From NCBI GenBank assembly GCA_028752905.1, contig JAQNBH010000014.1:17219250-17283249 (forward strand): a stretch of DNA of 64,000 nucleotides, given 5' to 3'. The translations under genes were made by a program, and so were the position numbers. Numbering within the stretch: the first letter of the stretch is position 1; every line of letters starts with the position of its first letter. The notes below the pieces were generated by a model, which was not told the DNA's origin, did not search any database, and saw only the letters and a program-made list of their open reading frames with translations. This document shows positions 53,601-64,000 of the stretch, piece after piece. Source of the DNA: Cladorhizidae sp. MBARI D1340-BT2 (lineage: Eukaryota > Porifera > Demospongiae > Poecilosclerida > Cladorhizidae).

Positions 53601-54504
53601 AAATAATTATCACATGTAGTCAAACAAAAACAATTTTGTCATTATTTATTACCTGCATGTAGTGGATTACTAAGCTATAAGCTACCTCAGAATCTTGCTA
53701 TCTCTTAGAAATAGGATAACATAATTCACAATATAAGTAATTCCAGCTCCTTTGAATAGGCTACTGCTTGGTACATAGCTAGTCAGTCCATAATGATATA
53801 AGTAATAGTAATGCATCAAACACTATTTCCTGGCCAATCAGAATCGGCTAGTCAACATGAAGAATCACTGTGTTCATTAATAAAATTTTGATCATGGTGA
53901 CTTTGTTTAGACTATAATTATAGTTGTGGTTCTCAGATAGTTCACCCTATCTCATGTCCTCTTGGGGGTCAGGGTCTAGTCGGGGCTTATACTAGGAGGG
54001 AGATCCCTGACACTGCAAAACAATAAAACAATGTAATGAATATGATAGCACTTCATATTTCCATTTCCTGTTCCTGTAACACACGTTTCCTTGGTACACT
54101 ATATAGTGGGCGTGGTTTCATTGGGCATGGCTTCAATTGCCTTATCAAATGCAGCCGAGCTTCCTCCTCCCCTGCATTTTGAATCAATAATTATAGTGGT
54201 CATTGTCTTCTCCCATTCGGGGCTGTGGTCTTGTGGCTTCCTGTGTGTGGTTGCGGTTATGGCTGGCTGACTGTGCATGTGTCAGATTATCAGGGAGTGG
54301 TGGTGTTTTCCCTGACATGTTATCACTATGTTGCTAGAGTATTGTTACATGCATTTCTCATTATCCAGACCCTTACCTGTAGGGATTTTGAAAGTATAAT
54401 AAATGATAAAACAATATACTCGTGGGGAATAATCTGAGTTCGTTGTCTACATCATTGGCTCCTTCTTCCAACCCTTTTTTTGACAAAGCGAATCCAATAG
54501 AGTT
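53582..54504. other. Duplicated flank, copy 2; no gene
   Basis: Counterpart of 162-1083, collinear except for the inverted segment 53805-53982. Confidence 0.6.
53805..53982. repeat. Micro-inverted segment, orientation 2
   Basis: Reverse complement of 383-561, in otherwise collinear surroundings. Confidence 0.9.
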
Positions 54505-54547
54505 CAGGGGCGTAGGAAGATGTTTTACATTGGTGGGGGGGGGGGGG

Positions 54548-54879
54548 TGTTACGGATAACTAGCTCGTTATATCGCTGGAGATAGCAACCCAGTGCAGAT
54601 GATAGTAGGAATTGATGTGTCTTCACTGCTTTAACTTACAAGAGGCATTCTGGCCCTGTCCATGAGCTGAGTAGGCTGCCAGCCATGAACCCAGGCCAGA
54701 CTATATAAGGCAATATGCATACTAATGATCAGTTCTGTGTCTTGTGCATGATCTATTCTATGGTTAACCTAGTTACATATTAGTGGTCCCTATGCCAGTT
54801 CTCAGTTAACCTTATATGGTCTTGTGGGTTTGGTCTTGGTTTGATGTCGGGGGTTCCTTTGGTTGGGGGATCCATGACA
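54548..54879 (-). repeat. Element A copy 2, 3' LTR (332 bp)
   Basis: TGTTACGG...CCATGACA, preceded by 13 G residues. Confidence 0.9.
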
Positions 54880-54987
54880 CTCCCCTCCTCTCCCTCCTGC
54901 TGTGAAGTGGGGGTGTCTTCCTCATCCCAAGCCTGCCGTGACAGTCCGTCTGCATTTGAATGGTGACGACCCGGACGATGCTGTATC

Positions 54988-56130
54988 TCATAATGGTAGG
55001 GTTGGAGGAGGAGAGACCAGCGGGATAGTCGGCCTCAGGTATCTTTCATTGTGGACAGCAACTGGAGTGCAGTTCACGATGGTGAACTGCACTCCAGTGA
55101 TGTAGACACTGAAGTGTCGGACTCCCTCCACCACTGCCAAGCACTCCTTTTCCATGGCCGCATAGTTTCTCTCCCTTGGTTTCAACTTCCGGGAGTAGTA
55201 AGCCACTGGCCTGTCACCGAGTGCTGTGTCCACCTGGCTGAGTACTGCACCGATACCTATATCGGAGGCATCGGTCTGGATGACGAAGGGTCTGGAGAAA
55301 TCAGGTCCCTGCAGTACAGGGCTGGATGTGAGGGCATCCTTCAGTGAGTCGAAGGCTCTCTGGTGGATGTTCTCCCAGTGGACCCGGTCCGGCAGGTCCT
55401 TCTTGGTAAGGTCCGATAGAGGGGCTGCTATGGATGCATAGGATGGGATGAATCTCTGGTAGTATCCCACCATGCCCAAAAAGGAGCGAACATCTTTCTT
55501 CCTCTGGGGGATGGCAAAGTTCCGCACGGCATCTGTCTTGGCCACATCTGGTCTGACACAGCCCCTGCCTACTAAATGGCCTAAGTAGAGGCAGTCAAAA
55601 GTGGCTAACTTACATTTAGATCTTTTCAATGTCAGGCCGGCTTGGTGGATGCGGGAGAGGAAGTAGTCGCAGTGCATCAGATGTTGTTCCCAGGTCCTGC
55701 TGAAAATGACAACATCATCCATGTATGCTGCCACAAACTCCGCTTTCTCCGCAAAGAGCCAGTTCATCATTCTTTGGAACACGGCAGGTACTCCCACCAA
55801 TCCAAAGGGCATAACCTTGAAATGATACTTACCAAAGGGTGTGACAAATGCCATCTTATCTCTGGAGTCTGCATGGACCGGCACTTGCCAATACCCCTTG
55901 GTAAGGTCAAGGGTGGTGATGTAGGAGGCTCCCACCAGCCCGTCCATCAGGTCATCAATTCTGGGCATCGGGAAGGGGTCTGGACGGGTCAATGCATTGA
56001 GCTTCCGATAGTCAACACAAAGCCGCAGCAACCCGTCCTTCTTAGCCACTAGCACAATTGGGGAGGCCCAGGCACTATCGGAGACTTCAATCAGGTCATC
56101 TCGGAGCATCTGCTGTACCTCCTGCTTCAC
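54988..56130 (-). pseudogene. Element A copy 2: reverse transcriptase and RNase H
   Basis: 380-residue frame as in copy 1, with the active-site block AAYMDDVVIFS (Val to Met compared with copy 1, the YxDD core kept), then RNase H with QTDASDIGIGAVLS. The C-terminal RNase H is disrupted by the hairpin at 55061-55098 and a downstream TGA, shared with copy 1. Confidence 0.85.
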
Positions 56131-56429
56131 CAGCTCCAGTCTCTCATGGGGCAGTCTGTAGGGGGGGGGGATGGATTGGGTGCATCACCTGTCTGTATCA
56201 CTATCTGTGCCTCTGATGTGTGGCTAGGGTGGTCTGTGAACACCTCGTGATTTTTCAGCAGCAACATCAGCTCTTCAGTCTGCGAGGGTGTCAGGTCTGG
56301 GTTGATGAAAGTGTGTAGGATGGGGGTGGTTTCGGGCCCGGTGGGTATGTCACAGGCCAGGGAGGTCACATGTTCCTGGCCATTAGCGATCCTTCCCAGC
56401 AGGCAGACCGCACAGAGGGGGCCTCCCAC
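56127..56429 (-). pseudogene. Element A copy 2: integrase-RT linker
   Basis: Frame of 100 residues equivalent to 2711-3121 of copy 1, with PDLTPSQTEELMLLLKNHEV. Two extra bases near 56413 shift the frame relative to copy 1. Confidence 0.65.
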
Positions 56430-56517
56430 CTAGTCAGCATGTTCACATGGAAGGTTCGGAGAGGTCTACTGCTGGTGTCCATGCGCACATGGTAGGTGGT
56501 GGCGGAGAGCTTTTCTG

Positions 56518-57420
56518 TTACAGGAAATGGACCTGCCACTTTGCCAGCAGCTTGTTGGAAGAAGAAGGTAACATGACCAGAACTAGCTCACCCTCTTTGA
56601 GATCTCTTTGAGGGGTTTTCTGGTCATATCTCTCCTTCATCTTGCCTTTGGCCTTGGATTCGGATTCCGTGGCCTTCTCCCTGGCTGAGTCGAGGTGAGA
56701 ATAGACAGACTGGAGGTAGGAGAGTACACACTCTAGGCCAGTGGTGGGGCATTCCCAGTCCTGTCTGAGGATGTCTAGTGGGCCTCTGGGTGTTCTGCCA
56801 TAGAGGAGTTCAAATGGGCAGTAGCCGGTAGACTCCTGTGGGACTTCTCTGTAAGCAAATAACAGAAATGGAAGGGCTTTATCCCATTGCCCGTTGAACT
56901 CCTCCATGAACTTCCGTAGCATGGCTTTGAGTGTTCCATTAAACCTCTCTATCAACCCATCTGTCTCGGGATGGTAGGCTGCGGTCCGGATGCCCTTGAT
57001 GCCAAATAGGCGGTAGAATTCTTTCATGAGGCTACTGATGAAGTTGGAGCCCCGATCTGTCAAGATCTCGTCTGGGACGCCCATCCTGGCAAAGATCCCG
57101 ATCAGTGCCTCTGCCACATCCTGACTGGTGGTGGTCCTCATGGGAATGGCCTCAGGGAACCGGGTGCCATAGTCACAGATGGTTAATATATATTTGTGGC
57201 CATCTGCCATCGAGGGAAGGGGTCCAATGAAGTCCATGGCTATGGGGGAGAAAGGGTTACGCATTATAGGTAAGGGTATGAGAGGTACCTTCCTTATCTG
57301 ACCAGAGGCAGTCTTCTGGCACACCTGGCACCTGCTGCACAGTTCAGCCACACATCTTCCCTCATTCCTGACCAGAAGAATCTGTTCATCACCCTGTCTG
57401 TCGTCTTTGTCCTGCCAAGG
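56518..57420 (-). pseudogene. Element A copy 2: integrase core
   Basis: Core motifs AMDFIGPLPS, LTDRGSNFISS and HPETDGLIERFNG supply the D, D and E residues, followed by PFELLYGRTP and a C-terminal part ending SSNKLLAKWQ. A single missing base right after that Gln shifts the frame to the linker. The preceding HHCC finger (AHQPPWAGHLGRTKTTDRV... WSGMRED) is in the frame 57524-57294, with a shift near 57350. Confidence 0.85.
57409..57413. other. Empty target site for element B
   Basis: One GTCCT between CTTT and GCCAAGG, exactly as expected before insertion of B in copy 1. Confidence 0.93.
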
Positions 57421-57665
57421 TGACCGGCCCAGGGAGGTTGATGAGCTGCCCTTAGAGCTGTCTCCCTGTATGCACTGGGTAGTACGAGCTGAACCACCAT
57501 CTCTGCCCGCCTGGCTGGCTTCAACAGGCGGTAGATGAGGTCGTTGACCTTGAAGAATTTGGAGTCGGGTCTGGTACACTGTTTCCTGATGGCCGCCAGT
57601 GAGGGGTCTTTCTGCTGTAAACCTGCAAGCTGGGGTCTGTGTCCATCAAGGGGGAGGGGTTGACC

Positions 57666-58523
57666 TCAGATGGCTGCGTGTTTACGTCTCTCCTTCCTTC
57701 TATCACTCCTACAGGACTCTGGTCGGGTTATGCGGGGCGGAGAGTTATCCGCCAAGGTTGTTAGCTCCAGGTCCAAGGTTGGCTCTTCTGTCAGTGCTGG
57801 AGGATTGGGGGAAATTACAATAGTATCAGAACCACTTGCCTGGTCATCAGACTCCCCCTCTGATGCGAAACCGCTGCTGTTGCCATCATCTAAGTCACTG
57901 TCACCACCGTGAGACAACTCTGAGGTGGAGTCACTCACGGAAGAGGAGGAGAGCTCGCCAGACTCCTCTTCACTCTCAGAGGAGGGTTCGGGCGTGGCTG
58001 AGTCCACAGCCTCTGCATATGAGTTTGGTCTGGCACATAGGCGGTGAGGTCTAGTATGTCTGGGGGTGGTGAGTTGAGCTGGGAGGAGATCGCACAAACC
58101 CGGGAAGTCAGTACCCAAGAGAGCATCCATCCGGAGCTTGTTATAAACTGCCATCAGGCAAGTTTGCTGCTTCCCTCCGACCGACACCGTCACTCTGGCT
58201 AGGGGTAATCTCTTCACCGCTCCATGGATACCTTCTATCAGCAAGGACTTTCTCGTCATATCCTTGGACTGGACCCATCTGCCATGGATGTGGGAGTGGG
58301 TGGAGCCGGTGTCGATGGCGATCTTGTCCACCTGCTGTCCATTGATGCTACCTGGGTGGAAGATAAGAGGTAATGCATTGGGGGTCATGCCTATCAGGGT
58401 GAGCCCCTTCTTTGGGCATTTGATGGCGATGTGGCCATACTCCTGGCAATGGTAGCATCTAGGTCCGAGAGTAGGGTCGAAGGCAGGTAGACAGTCTTTC
58501 CCTCCCTCTTTGGGTCCAGCCAT
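57666..58523 (-). pseudogene. Element A copy 2: knuckle, protease and acidic linker
   Basis: 285 residues: CYHCQEYGHIAIKC, IDTGSTHSHIHG, LLGTDFPG, then the acidic linker. It ends at a TGA (about 57666-57668) where copy 1 has TGG; downstream the integrase N-terminus would follow. Confidence 0.82.
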
Positions 58524-59257
58524 CTCATCTGGCTTGGCTGACTCTGGTTTGCTCTGATCCAGCTTTGGTCTGGGTCGATATCCACCACCTCCCCCTGGAC
58601 GAAGTTGCTCTGGGCGGGACCATAACCGCCGGGCTTGTAATGGATCTTGAACTCATCTGCCAGGTTGGCCAGCTCCTTGGGGGTCTTGGGATGTTGGGTA
58701 CGGACCCAGGTCGCGACATGGTCGGGAATGAGAGAGAGAGCCTCCTCCATGACCATCAATCTGCTCACTCCTTGCTTGTCGGTCTGATGCTTGGACCAGC
58801 AGGCAAATGTCAGCTCAGCTCGTTTGACCAGGTCGTGGGTAGACTCCTTCGGTAGTAGAGCCATATTACGCCACTGGATGCGGTAGAAGTCCGTTGTGAT
58901 GCCATGGTAGTCGAGAAGGGTGGTGCGGAGGTGAGCAAAGTCCTTCACCAGACCCTCAGGCAACCCTCCCAGATAGTTCCTGGAGGCAGGGTCTAGTCTT
59001 GGAAGGATAGTGCCGACCCAAAATTCTGGAGGGACGTCGAAGGTGGACATGTGGAGGGAAAACGAGTCCAGAAAGCCCTCCAACTCCGAGACGTCTGTGA
59101 GAGAGGCAAAGACCGGGGCATCCTTGCCTGCTCTCCTCCTGTCACGTTCTTGCTGACATATGTCAGCCTCTTCTCTCTCTAGCCGGCGAGTCTCTGCATC
59201 TGCCAGCTTTCTCTCTGCGTCTTCCACGCGTCTGGTCTCCTCCACCTGCTGATTCAT
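58394..59257 (-). pseudogene. Element A copy 2: gag capsid region
   Basis: 287 residues equivalent to 8335-9198 with a few substitutions. Confidence 0.8.
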
Positions 59258-59681
59258 TTGTTAACCAACGTGTTTCCTCTCGCTGTTGGCGCTCATCCTC
59301 TCTCTGTTGCCTCTCCTCTTTATCACGTCTCCTATCTTCCCTCTCATCCTTTCTCCTTCTGTCGTCTGCCTGGTCTCTCTGCTTCTGCATAAAGGCAAAC
59401 AATTTCATTAGTTGGTTCATCTGGGAACCACTGTGAGAAGCCTGTGTGTCCATCAGGTCTTCCTCGGACTCCAGTTCATCTCTGTCCTGAGAAAGCCTGC
59501 CGTCATCTGTGTCAGACGGGGTCGGAAAGTGGTCTTCCTTGACCCTTGTTCGGGCAGGTTCAGGGATCAACGTCCTGCTTCTAGTAGACATGATCAGACC
59601 TGCACTAGGGAGAGAGATATGACAACCTGAGGGAGTTAGACAGTAAAGGGTAGCCTGGTAGTTGGAGTGGATCTGTTTCAA
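59163..59681 (-). pseudogene. Element A copy 2: gag N-terminus
   Basis: 172 residues equivalent to 9104-9622. Confidence 0.7.
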
Positions 59682-59696
59682 GTCACTGCCACCAGA

Positions 59697-60036
59697 TGTT
59701 ACGGATAACTAGCTCGTTATATCGCTGGAGATAGCAACCCAGTGCAGATGATAGTAGGAATTGATGCGTCTTCACTGCTTTAACTTACAAGAGGCATTCT
59801 GGCCCTGTCCATGAGCTGGCTCCTTTAAGTAGGCTGCCAGCCATGAACCCAGGCCAGACTATATAAGGCAATATGCATACTAATGATCAGTTCTGTGTCT
59901 TGTGCATGATCTATTTTATGGTTAACCTAGTTACACATTAGTGGTCCTTACAGTTCTCAGTTATGACCTTATATGGTCTTGTGGGTTTGGTCTTGGTTTG
60001 ATGTCGGGGGTTCCTTCGGTTGGGGGATCCATGACA
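59697..60036 (-). repeat. Element A copy 2, 5' LTR (340 bp)
   Basis: It contains the extra GGCTCCTTTAA block that the 3' LTRs lack, as does the 5' LTR of copy 1. The primer-site core CTGCCACCA lies 2 bases before it on the + strand. Confidence 0.9.
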
Positions 60037-60130
60037 GGGGGGGCACCAAATTTTCCTGTATATATATTACTCTATGAATACACACCAAAAATCTTATTAA
60101 TGTTTTCCAAAATAGTTACATCTACGTTGG

Positions 60131-60134
60131 TTAA
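60131..60134. other. Empty TTAA site for the piggyBac-like element
   Basis: ACGTTGG-TTAA-TGCAT in copy 2, versus ACGTTGG-TTAG-[611 bp]-TTAA-TGCAT in copy 1. Confidence 0.92.
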
Positions 60135-60169
60135 TGCATACAAATTCTTTAGCTATAAAGGATAGGTCC

Positions 60170-62380
60170 AATTCATCAGTTTTGTCCTGGTTAACATACA
60201 ACATGAATAGATTGTTCAGCCTAGATTGACTCATGGTGCTTCGTTGATAAGTTTTGAGCCTATGTAATGAGGAAAAGGATCACTCAGCCGTTGCAGTTGT
60301 TACTGGAAACGTGAAGTATATTTTCAGAACAATGTCAACTTCGCTAAGCATTACCTTATATATGTTACTCTGATTCATGCCTGCAGCAATTGACCTTAAT
60401 TGACCTTACACTTTTTACCGACAACATTGGAGCATGTAGAAATGCATTCTTTACCATGTCAGCTATCATTGGCAACTGGGAAATGAATCGATCTCTGCAA
60501 ATGTCTTTTTCGAGATACTGCAATAGAGACTCGTCTGCCTGTAAAGTCTTTCCATTAGCTACATCAAGCAATATAGACTCTAGCTTCTGAATCATTTGAA
60601 AATCAGCTTGACAAATCTTCTCTCCACTTCCTCTTTTACAAGCATAAAAAATATATGTCTGTACTTCTCCTTGGGTTCATGATATATAGCGATATGGCTC
60701 TTCACCATCATCCAGCCGTTTTGGCCTTTTTCGATACCTTGGCAGAGAGGGCTCATCTGTGAGTCCAGAAGATTTCTCAAGAACATCATCATAAAATAGG
60801 TTAAATCTGGACTCAGTACGCAGTGACCGATAATGAGCAACCAGAAGATCTGCTCCTTGGTGTGGCTTCTTGTAGAGTTGTATCTTTTGCTTGGAGATTG
60901 GTACTGGATGCACTGAATATCAAATGTGCCAACTTTAATCCGAAGAAGATATGAAACGTTTCCATAAGATGAAGCAATCCATTGCCCTTTGCAGCATATT
61001 CATCACTTCACTTTGCAACTTCTTCCAGTGTGGCAGTGAGGTTGCTATAATTCTGTAGAATGCTATCAATTGAAGAGTCCATCTGGTTGGACACAGATCT
61101 CTCAATGAAGGAGGAGATACTTCACTCCCTAGGGCTACTTGCTTTCTGATGCTGTCAAAAAGAGTGAGTCGCTTGGGTGAAAACTTAATGAGTTGCAGTA
61201 ATGCATAGGTGAAATCCATGACATCTCGAATTAGCTCACTTCGTATTGCAACACACTGTACACATAAATTCAGGCTATGTGCTAGACAATGTATATACAA
61301 TGCACGATTCTCTTCCTTTTTTATCAAAGCTTGCACCCCATTCCTCACACCACTCATATTTGCTGCACCGTCAAAAGCTTGACCTCTACATTGTGACAGA
61401 GGAAGAGAGCACCTAATTAAAAGATCTTTAATAACACTAAATATTGTGCAGGCCTTGGTGTCTGGCAATTGAACCAAACCAACGGGTTCTTCATAGATCT
61501 GATAGTCATCATCTGTCCATCGAATGGATAAACACATCTGTTCATTTCGAGAAACATCAGTTGCTTCATCTGCAATAATGGAGAAGATTTTGCTGGTTCT
61601 AATAAGTGTTAAAATCTTACGAAGTACTGTGTTTCCAATTATTTCATTGACTATTTCAGGAGATATATATTCCTTCTGGTACACCCAGGCCTTTAATTCC
61701 GGACAGTTCTCGGCTCTCAGCAAAAGGAGTTTATATAAGTTACCCTCCATTGACTGAACATCTTCATGATGCCCACGTAGCGGCAAACCTTGACGAGCCA
61801 AAAAACAAATACTTGAAAGTAGTTTCAATAACATCAATTGATGCTGCTTTTGATCAGATGAAATCTGAGCACTAAGCTATGCACGTACATCTGTACAACG
61901 TGACTGTGCAGCTAACTTCATTACAGCTTCTCGGTGCATTCCACTTATTTCATGCTCATCCATCTTTGCTATTGCCTTCTTCCAATTACAAAATCCCTCT
62001 TCAATAAAGCAACTCAGTTGGCATTTTGAAAAAATAATGAGACCATTACACTTTGCTAATCGACACATGTGACAAAATATATTGTAACTTGTGGTACACA
62101 CTGTAATCTACGGGTACCTTTTATACAAACTTGTTTGTAGAGATCGACTATAGGTTTTCTTCTTGTTCAACTGCTGGCTGTGATGCGAATAAACATGCCT
62201 AGAGGATTCCTCAGCATCAACTGGTTGACTGGGTGGGCCTTTCCCTGTACAGCAAGGACACTCACACTGAGAGCATGTATCTAACACAGATGAGTGAGCA
62301 CATTCTTGATCACTGTCATTCTGGGAACTTCTTGTGCTTGATGACGGAGATTGGTGAGGATCAGAAGGATCTATATTCAA
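60170..62380 (-). pseudogene. hAT-1 transposase (copy 2), broken
   Basis: Same fragments as copy 1. The longest frame (61837-60935, 300 residues) joins LLSSICFLARQGLPLRGHH to the catalytic core (IADEATDVSRNEQ, CRGQAFDGAANMSG, CLAHSLNLC) without a break; copy 1 has a small insertion near 12197 that splits it. The TTF finger (62101-61877) is separated from the leader (62380-62108) by the shared TAG. The dimerisation motif near 60300 has the shared TGA. Confidence 0.8.
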
Positions 62381-62904
62381 GAGTATTCTGTGGTTAGCTA
62401 GTTAACTACTAGGTAGACTACTTACCACCAGTAGAGCAGAGCTATGATCCTTGCTTTTTGAAGCAAAGAAAGTTGAAATCAATCTTAGCTTGGGTCATAG
62501 CTTTCAAGATGGGTTCCAAATTGAGCACATGGCATGCCTGATAGGGTAAAGTAGTACACAGCTAATTATCACACTAGATGGGTTGTGGTAGTCATTAATG
62601 ATTGTGGTTCATATGAACTCACCTCATGCACTCTCCTGATATCATTACTTGTTGATTGCTAGAATAGTTCTAATGAGAGTGAGACTGAGTATAATTATAG
62701 CTATCTGCACACTAGCTATTAAGATTTTATTGATATTTTATGATTGAATGACTAACTAGAATCTACTATATATATAGCTACAATGACAGTGTCTTGAATT
62801 GACCAGATACCATAGCTAACCACATTTTGGATTAATGAGAACCAATTTAGATTACCTGAAACTATGGGGGGGGGCTCAAGCCCCTCCCCCTTCCTACGCC
62901 ACTG

Positions 62905-63091
62905 GAGTTGTTCATAAAGTGAATCCAATAGAGTTGTTCATTGATACACTGCTAGTCTCATGCGCTAAATGTATTCCCCCTCCTCTCTACAGAATGGCTG
63001 GGTAGGAGCCTAGGCAAAACGAGGTTATCCTCCCAAAAAGGATGCCCTCCTAAAATGAGGCTAGCTACAAAACAAGAATTGTACAAGTGAC
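62905..63091. other. Flank of hAT-1, copy 2
   Basis: Counterpart of 13461-13670. No gene. Confidence 0.5.
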
Positions 63092-63480
63092 CTAATGAGG
63101 GAAAGAGGCTACATGGTGAATGGTATGGGTGTTATGGACACTTTCCTTCTCTGCTTCTGCTAAGCCCATGCATTGGCTGGTTAGGACAGTCACTCTATAC
63201 TGGGTTGTGCCTGGAAGGGTAGCTTCTTCATTGTGGGCTGCCATTGGAGCCATGTTGGTCTGAGGGGTTCCATGTGCATATTCTTTGTGAATTTTGTCCA
63301 GAAAGGTGACTGGTAGGGAAGCTCCTGAATACATATGAATAATGACACATTCACCAGAATGATAGAAGTGGTGAAAGGATGTGGCAGGGCCCAAATAAAG
63401 AGAATAATCGTGTTGGCATCTCCTTGAATGAGCAAACTTGCGAACTTCATCAAAACTACCTTGTCATCTCGGCATTAGTA
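63092..63480 (-). CDS. Candidate exon of unrecognised gene (copy 2)
   Basis: Same peptide as 13733-13995 with five extra codons (HSGEC) in the middle, then a different tail because of indels at about 63180-63215. See copy 1 for description. Frame conservation over about 75 residues with an in-frame length change is weak support for coding. Confidence 0.3.
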
Positions 63481-64000
63481 CAATGATCATGGTGATTTCA
63501 CTAATGGCATACAGATCTTTGTTGGGTTGTTAGGCGCAGGGCAATAGTTAGGGGCGGGCAAGTCAATCTAGACAAAGCCAAGGCAAACCGCTAGTTGGCT
63601 CAGGCATCTAGACTGGCGTAGCCGTTCCTTTACCTTTCGGTGGCGGGAAGGGAGGGAGGATGCGTGCGCGCGAATATAGTGCGGGGCTCAGGCGCTAGTT
63701 GAAAGTACAGAGGTACTGAGCTGCTACCTGTTTCAGTTGGGAAGCTGGATCTTGTGAAAATATGAGGAGGCTCACTCATCTATGAAGCGTGCACTAGGCT
63801 CACGCCCGTTCAGTAATGCGTGAACCACCGCCTTGGCGGCCTTGCAATGAAGCAGTTAGCACTGCACTAACACCACTTCACACTTCAACCGTAGTTTGCA
63901 TGAATATACAAAATCAAATTTTGTGAGCGCATACCTTCAGCGTTTGACGATCACGAAGAATTAAAAAAAACGGGGCGTAGAACATAAGTGGGCGTTGCTA
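63481..64000. promoter_or_regulatory. Copy 2 of the region upstream of dispanin gene 1, cut by window end
   Basis: It matches 13996-14538. In copy 1 the dispanin ATG is 94 bases past this point, so a dispanin first exon may lie just beyond the window. Confidence 0.4.

Larger units (their letters stand above)
54548..60036 (-). mobile_element. Element A (copy 2): uninterrupted Gmr1-type Ty3/gypsy retrotransposon
   Basis: 5489 bp between LTRs 54548-54879 and 59697-60036. It has no nested element, so the domain order can be read directly on the minus strand: gag (59681-58394), knuckle and protease (58523-57666), integrase finger (57524-57294), integrase core (about 57400-56518), linker (56429-56127), RT-RNase H (56130-54988), LTR. 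It carries the same RNase H hairpin and C-run as copy 1, plus a private stop in the protease-integrase linker. Confidence 0.9.
54505..62904 (-). mobile_element. hAT-1 DNA transposon (copy 2), interrupted by element A
   Basis: The same ends as copy 1 (CAGGGGCGTAGGAAG at 54505; CTTCCTACGCCACTG ending at 62904). Removing element A leaves about 2.9 kb. No piggyBac-like insertion here. Confidence 0.87.
53423..64000. repeat. Large segmental duplication, copy 2 (cut by right window edge)
   Basis: This is the second copy of the segment at 1-14538, in direct orientation. It lacks element B (empty target at 57409-57413) and the piggyBac-like element (empty TTAA at 60131-60134), so it shows the earlier state of the segment. 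Here the left part joins continuously onto the rest of hAT-2 (51200-53581), which copy 1 cannot show because the window begins there. The unit may continue beyond 64000 into another copy of the dispanin first exon; that is inference from the position of the matching sequence in copy 1. Confidence 0.95.

Noticed and set aside
1..64000. tRNA or rRNA genes
   Set aside because: I saw no cloverleaf with A and B boxes and no rRNA-like segments. The tRNA-like CTGCCACCA motifs are retroelement primer sites.

Overview
The window is animal (metazoan) nuclear DNA. It has spliced genes with GT-AG introns, CD225/dispanin-type membrane proteins, Ty3/gypsy LTR retrotransposons, several hAT DNA transposons, piggyBac-like elements, MITEs, and long tandem satellites and microsatellites. 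I see no bacterial operons, Shine-Dalgarno layout, CRISPR array or tRNA. The AT-rich intergenic style and the mix of elements would suit a demosponge or other non-bilaterian, but that is an impression and not a proof.

Layout. (1) 1-14538 and 53423-64000 are two direct copies of one segment, each cut by a window edge. The shared content, from left to right, is the 3' end of a decayed TTF-type hAT (hAT-2), a flank that contains a 180-bp micro-inversion between the copies, and a second hAT (hAT-1). hAT-1 carries a Ty3/gypsy element (element A) inserted near one end. After hAT-1 come a possible minus-strand exon and a promoter-like region. Only copy 1 also carries a second LTR element (B, 3980-7349) nested in A and a 611-bp piggyBac-like element (10076-10686). 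Copy 2 still has the empty sites for both. (2) 14632-19708 holds a dispanin/CD225 gene (+) with introns full of minisatellites. (3) 20.4-28.4 kb is a repeat-rich stretch with foldback elements, a 688-bp near-perfect direct duplication, a broken minus-strand dispanin exon, a TTAA-flanked piggyBac-like element and a 39-bp minisatellite. (4) 28805-41226 is a 46-bp satellite of about 150 monomers. It is split by a 5.6-kb Ty3/gypsy element (C, 31035-36652) and contains one 430-bp inverted block. (5) 42984-47444 has a divergent gene pair: an unrecognised gene (-) and a second dispanin gene (+), sharing a short intergenic region with an E2F-like site. (6) 47972-50920 is a complete-ended Buster-type hAT with an 8-bp target duplication. 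(7) From 51200 lies hAT-2, which runs into duplicate copy 2.

The strongest biology is in the LTR elements. Element A has the domain order gag-protease-integrase-RT-RNase H. This is the Gmr1-type order, with integrase before RT, in contrast to normal gypsy elements. Element B ends in RNase H directly against its polypurine tract, so it looks like a deletion derivative of the same type. Element C has the usual RT-RNase H-integrase order. Its primer-binding site is not tRNA-like: it is a 30-nt segment complementary (28/30) to a stretch of its own LTR, the arrangement expected of self-primed (Tf1/sushi-type) reverse transcription. All elements carry frameshifts or stops, so none looks autonomous as read here.

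Relative order of events, from nesting and empty sites: hAT-1 inserted, then A into hAT-1, then A decayed, then segmental duplication. B and probably the piggyBac-like element then entered copy 1. The duplicated unit abuts the first exon of dispanin gene 1, so a further dispanin copy may lie just past 64000.
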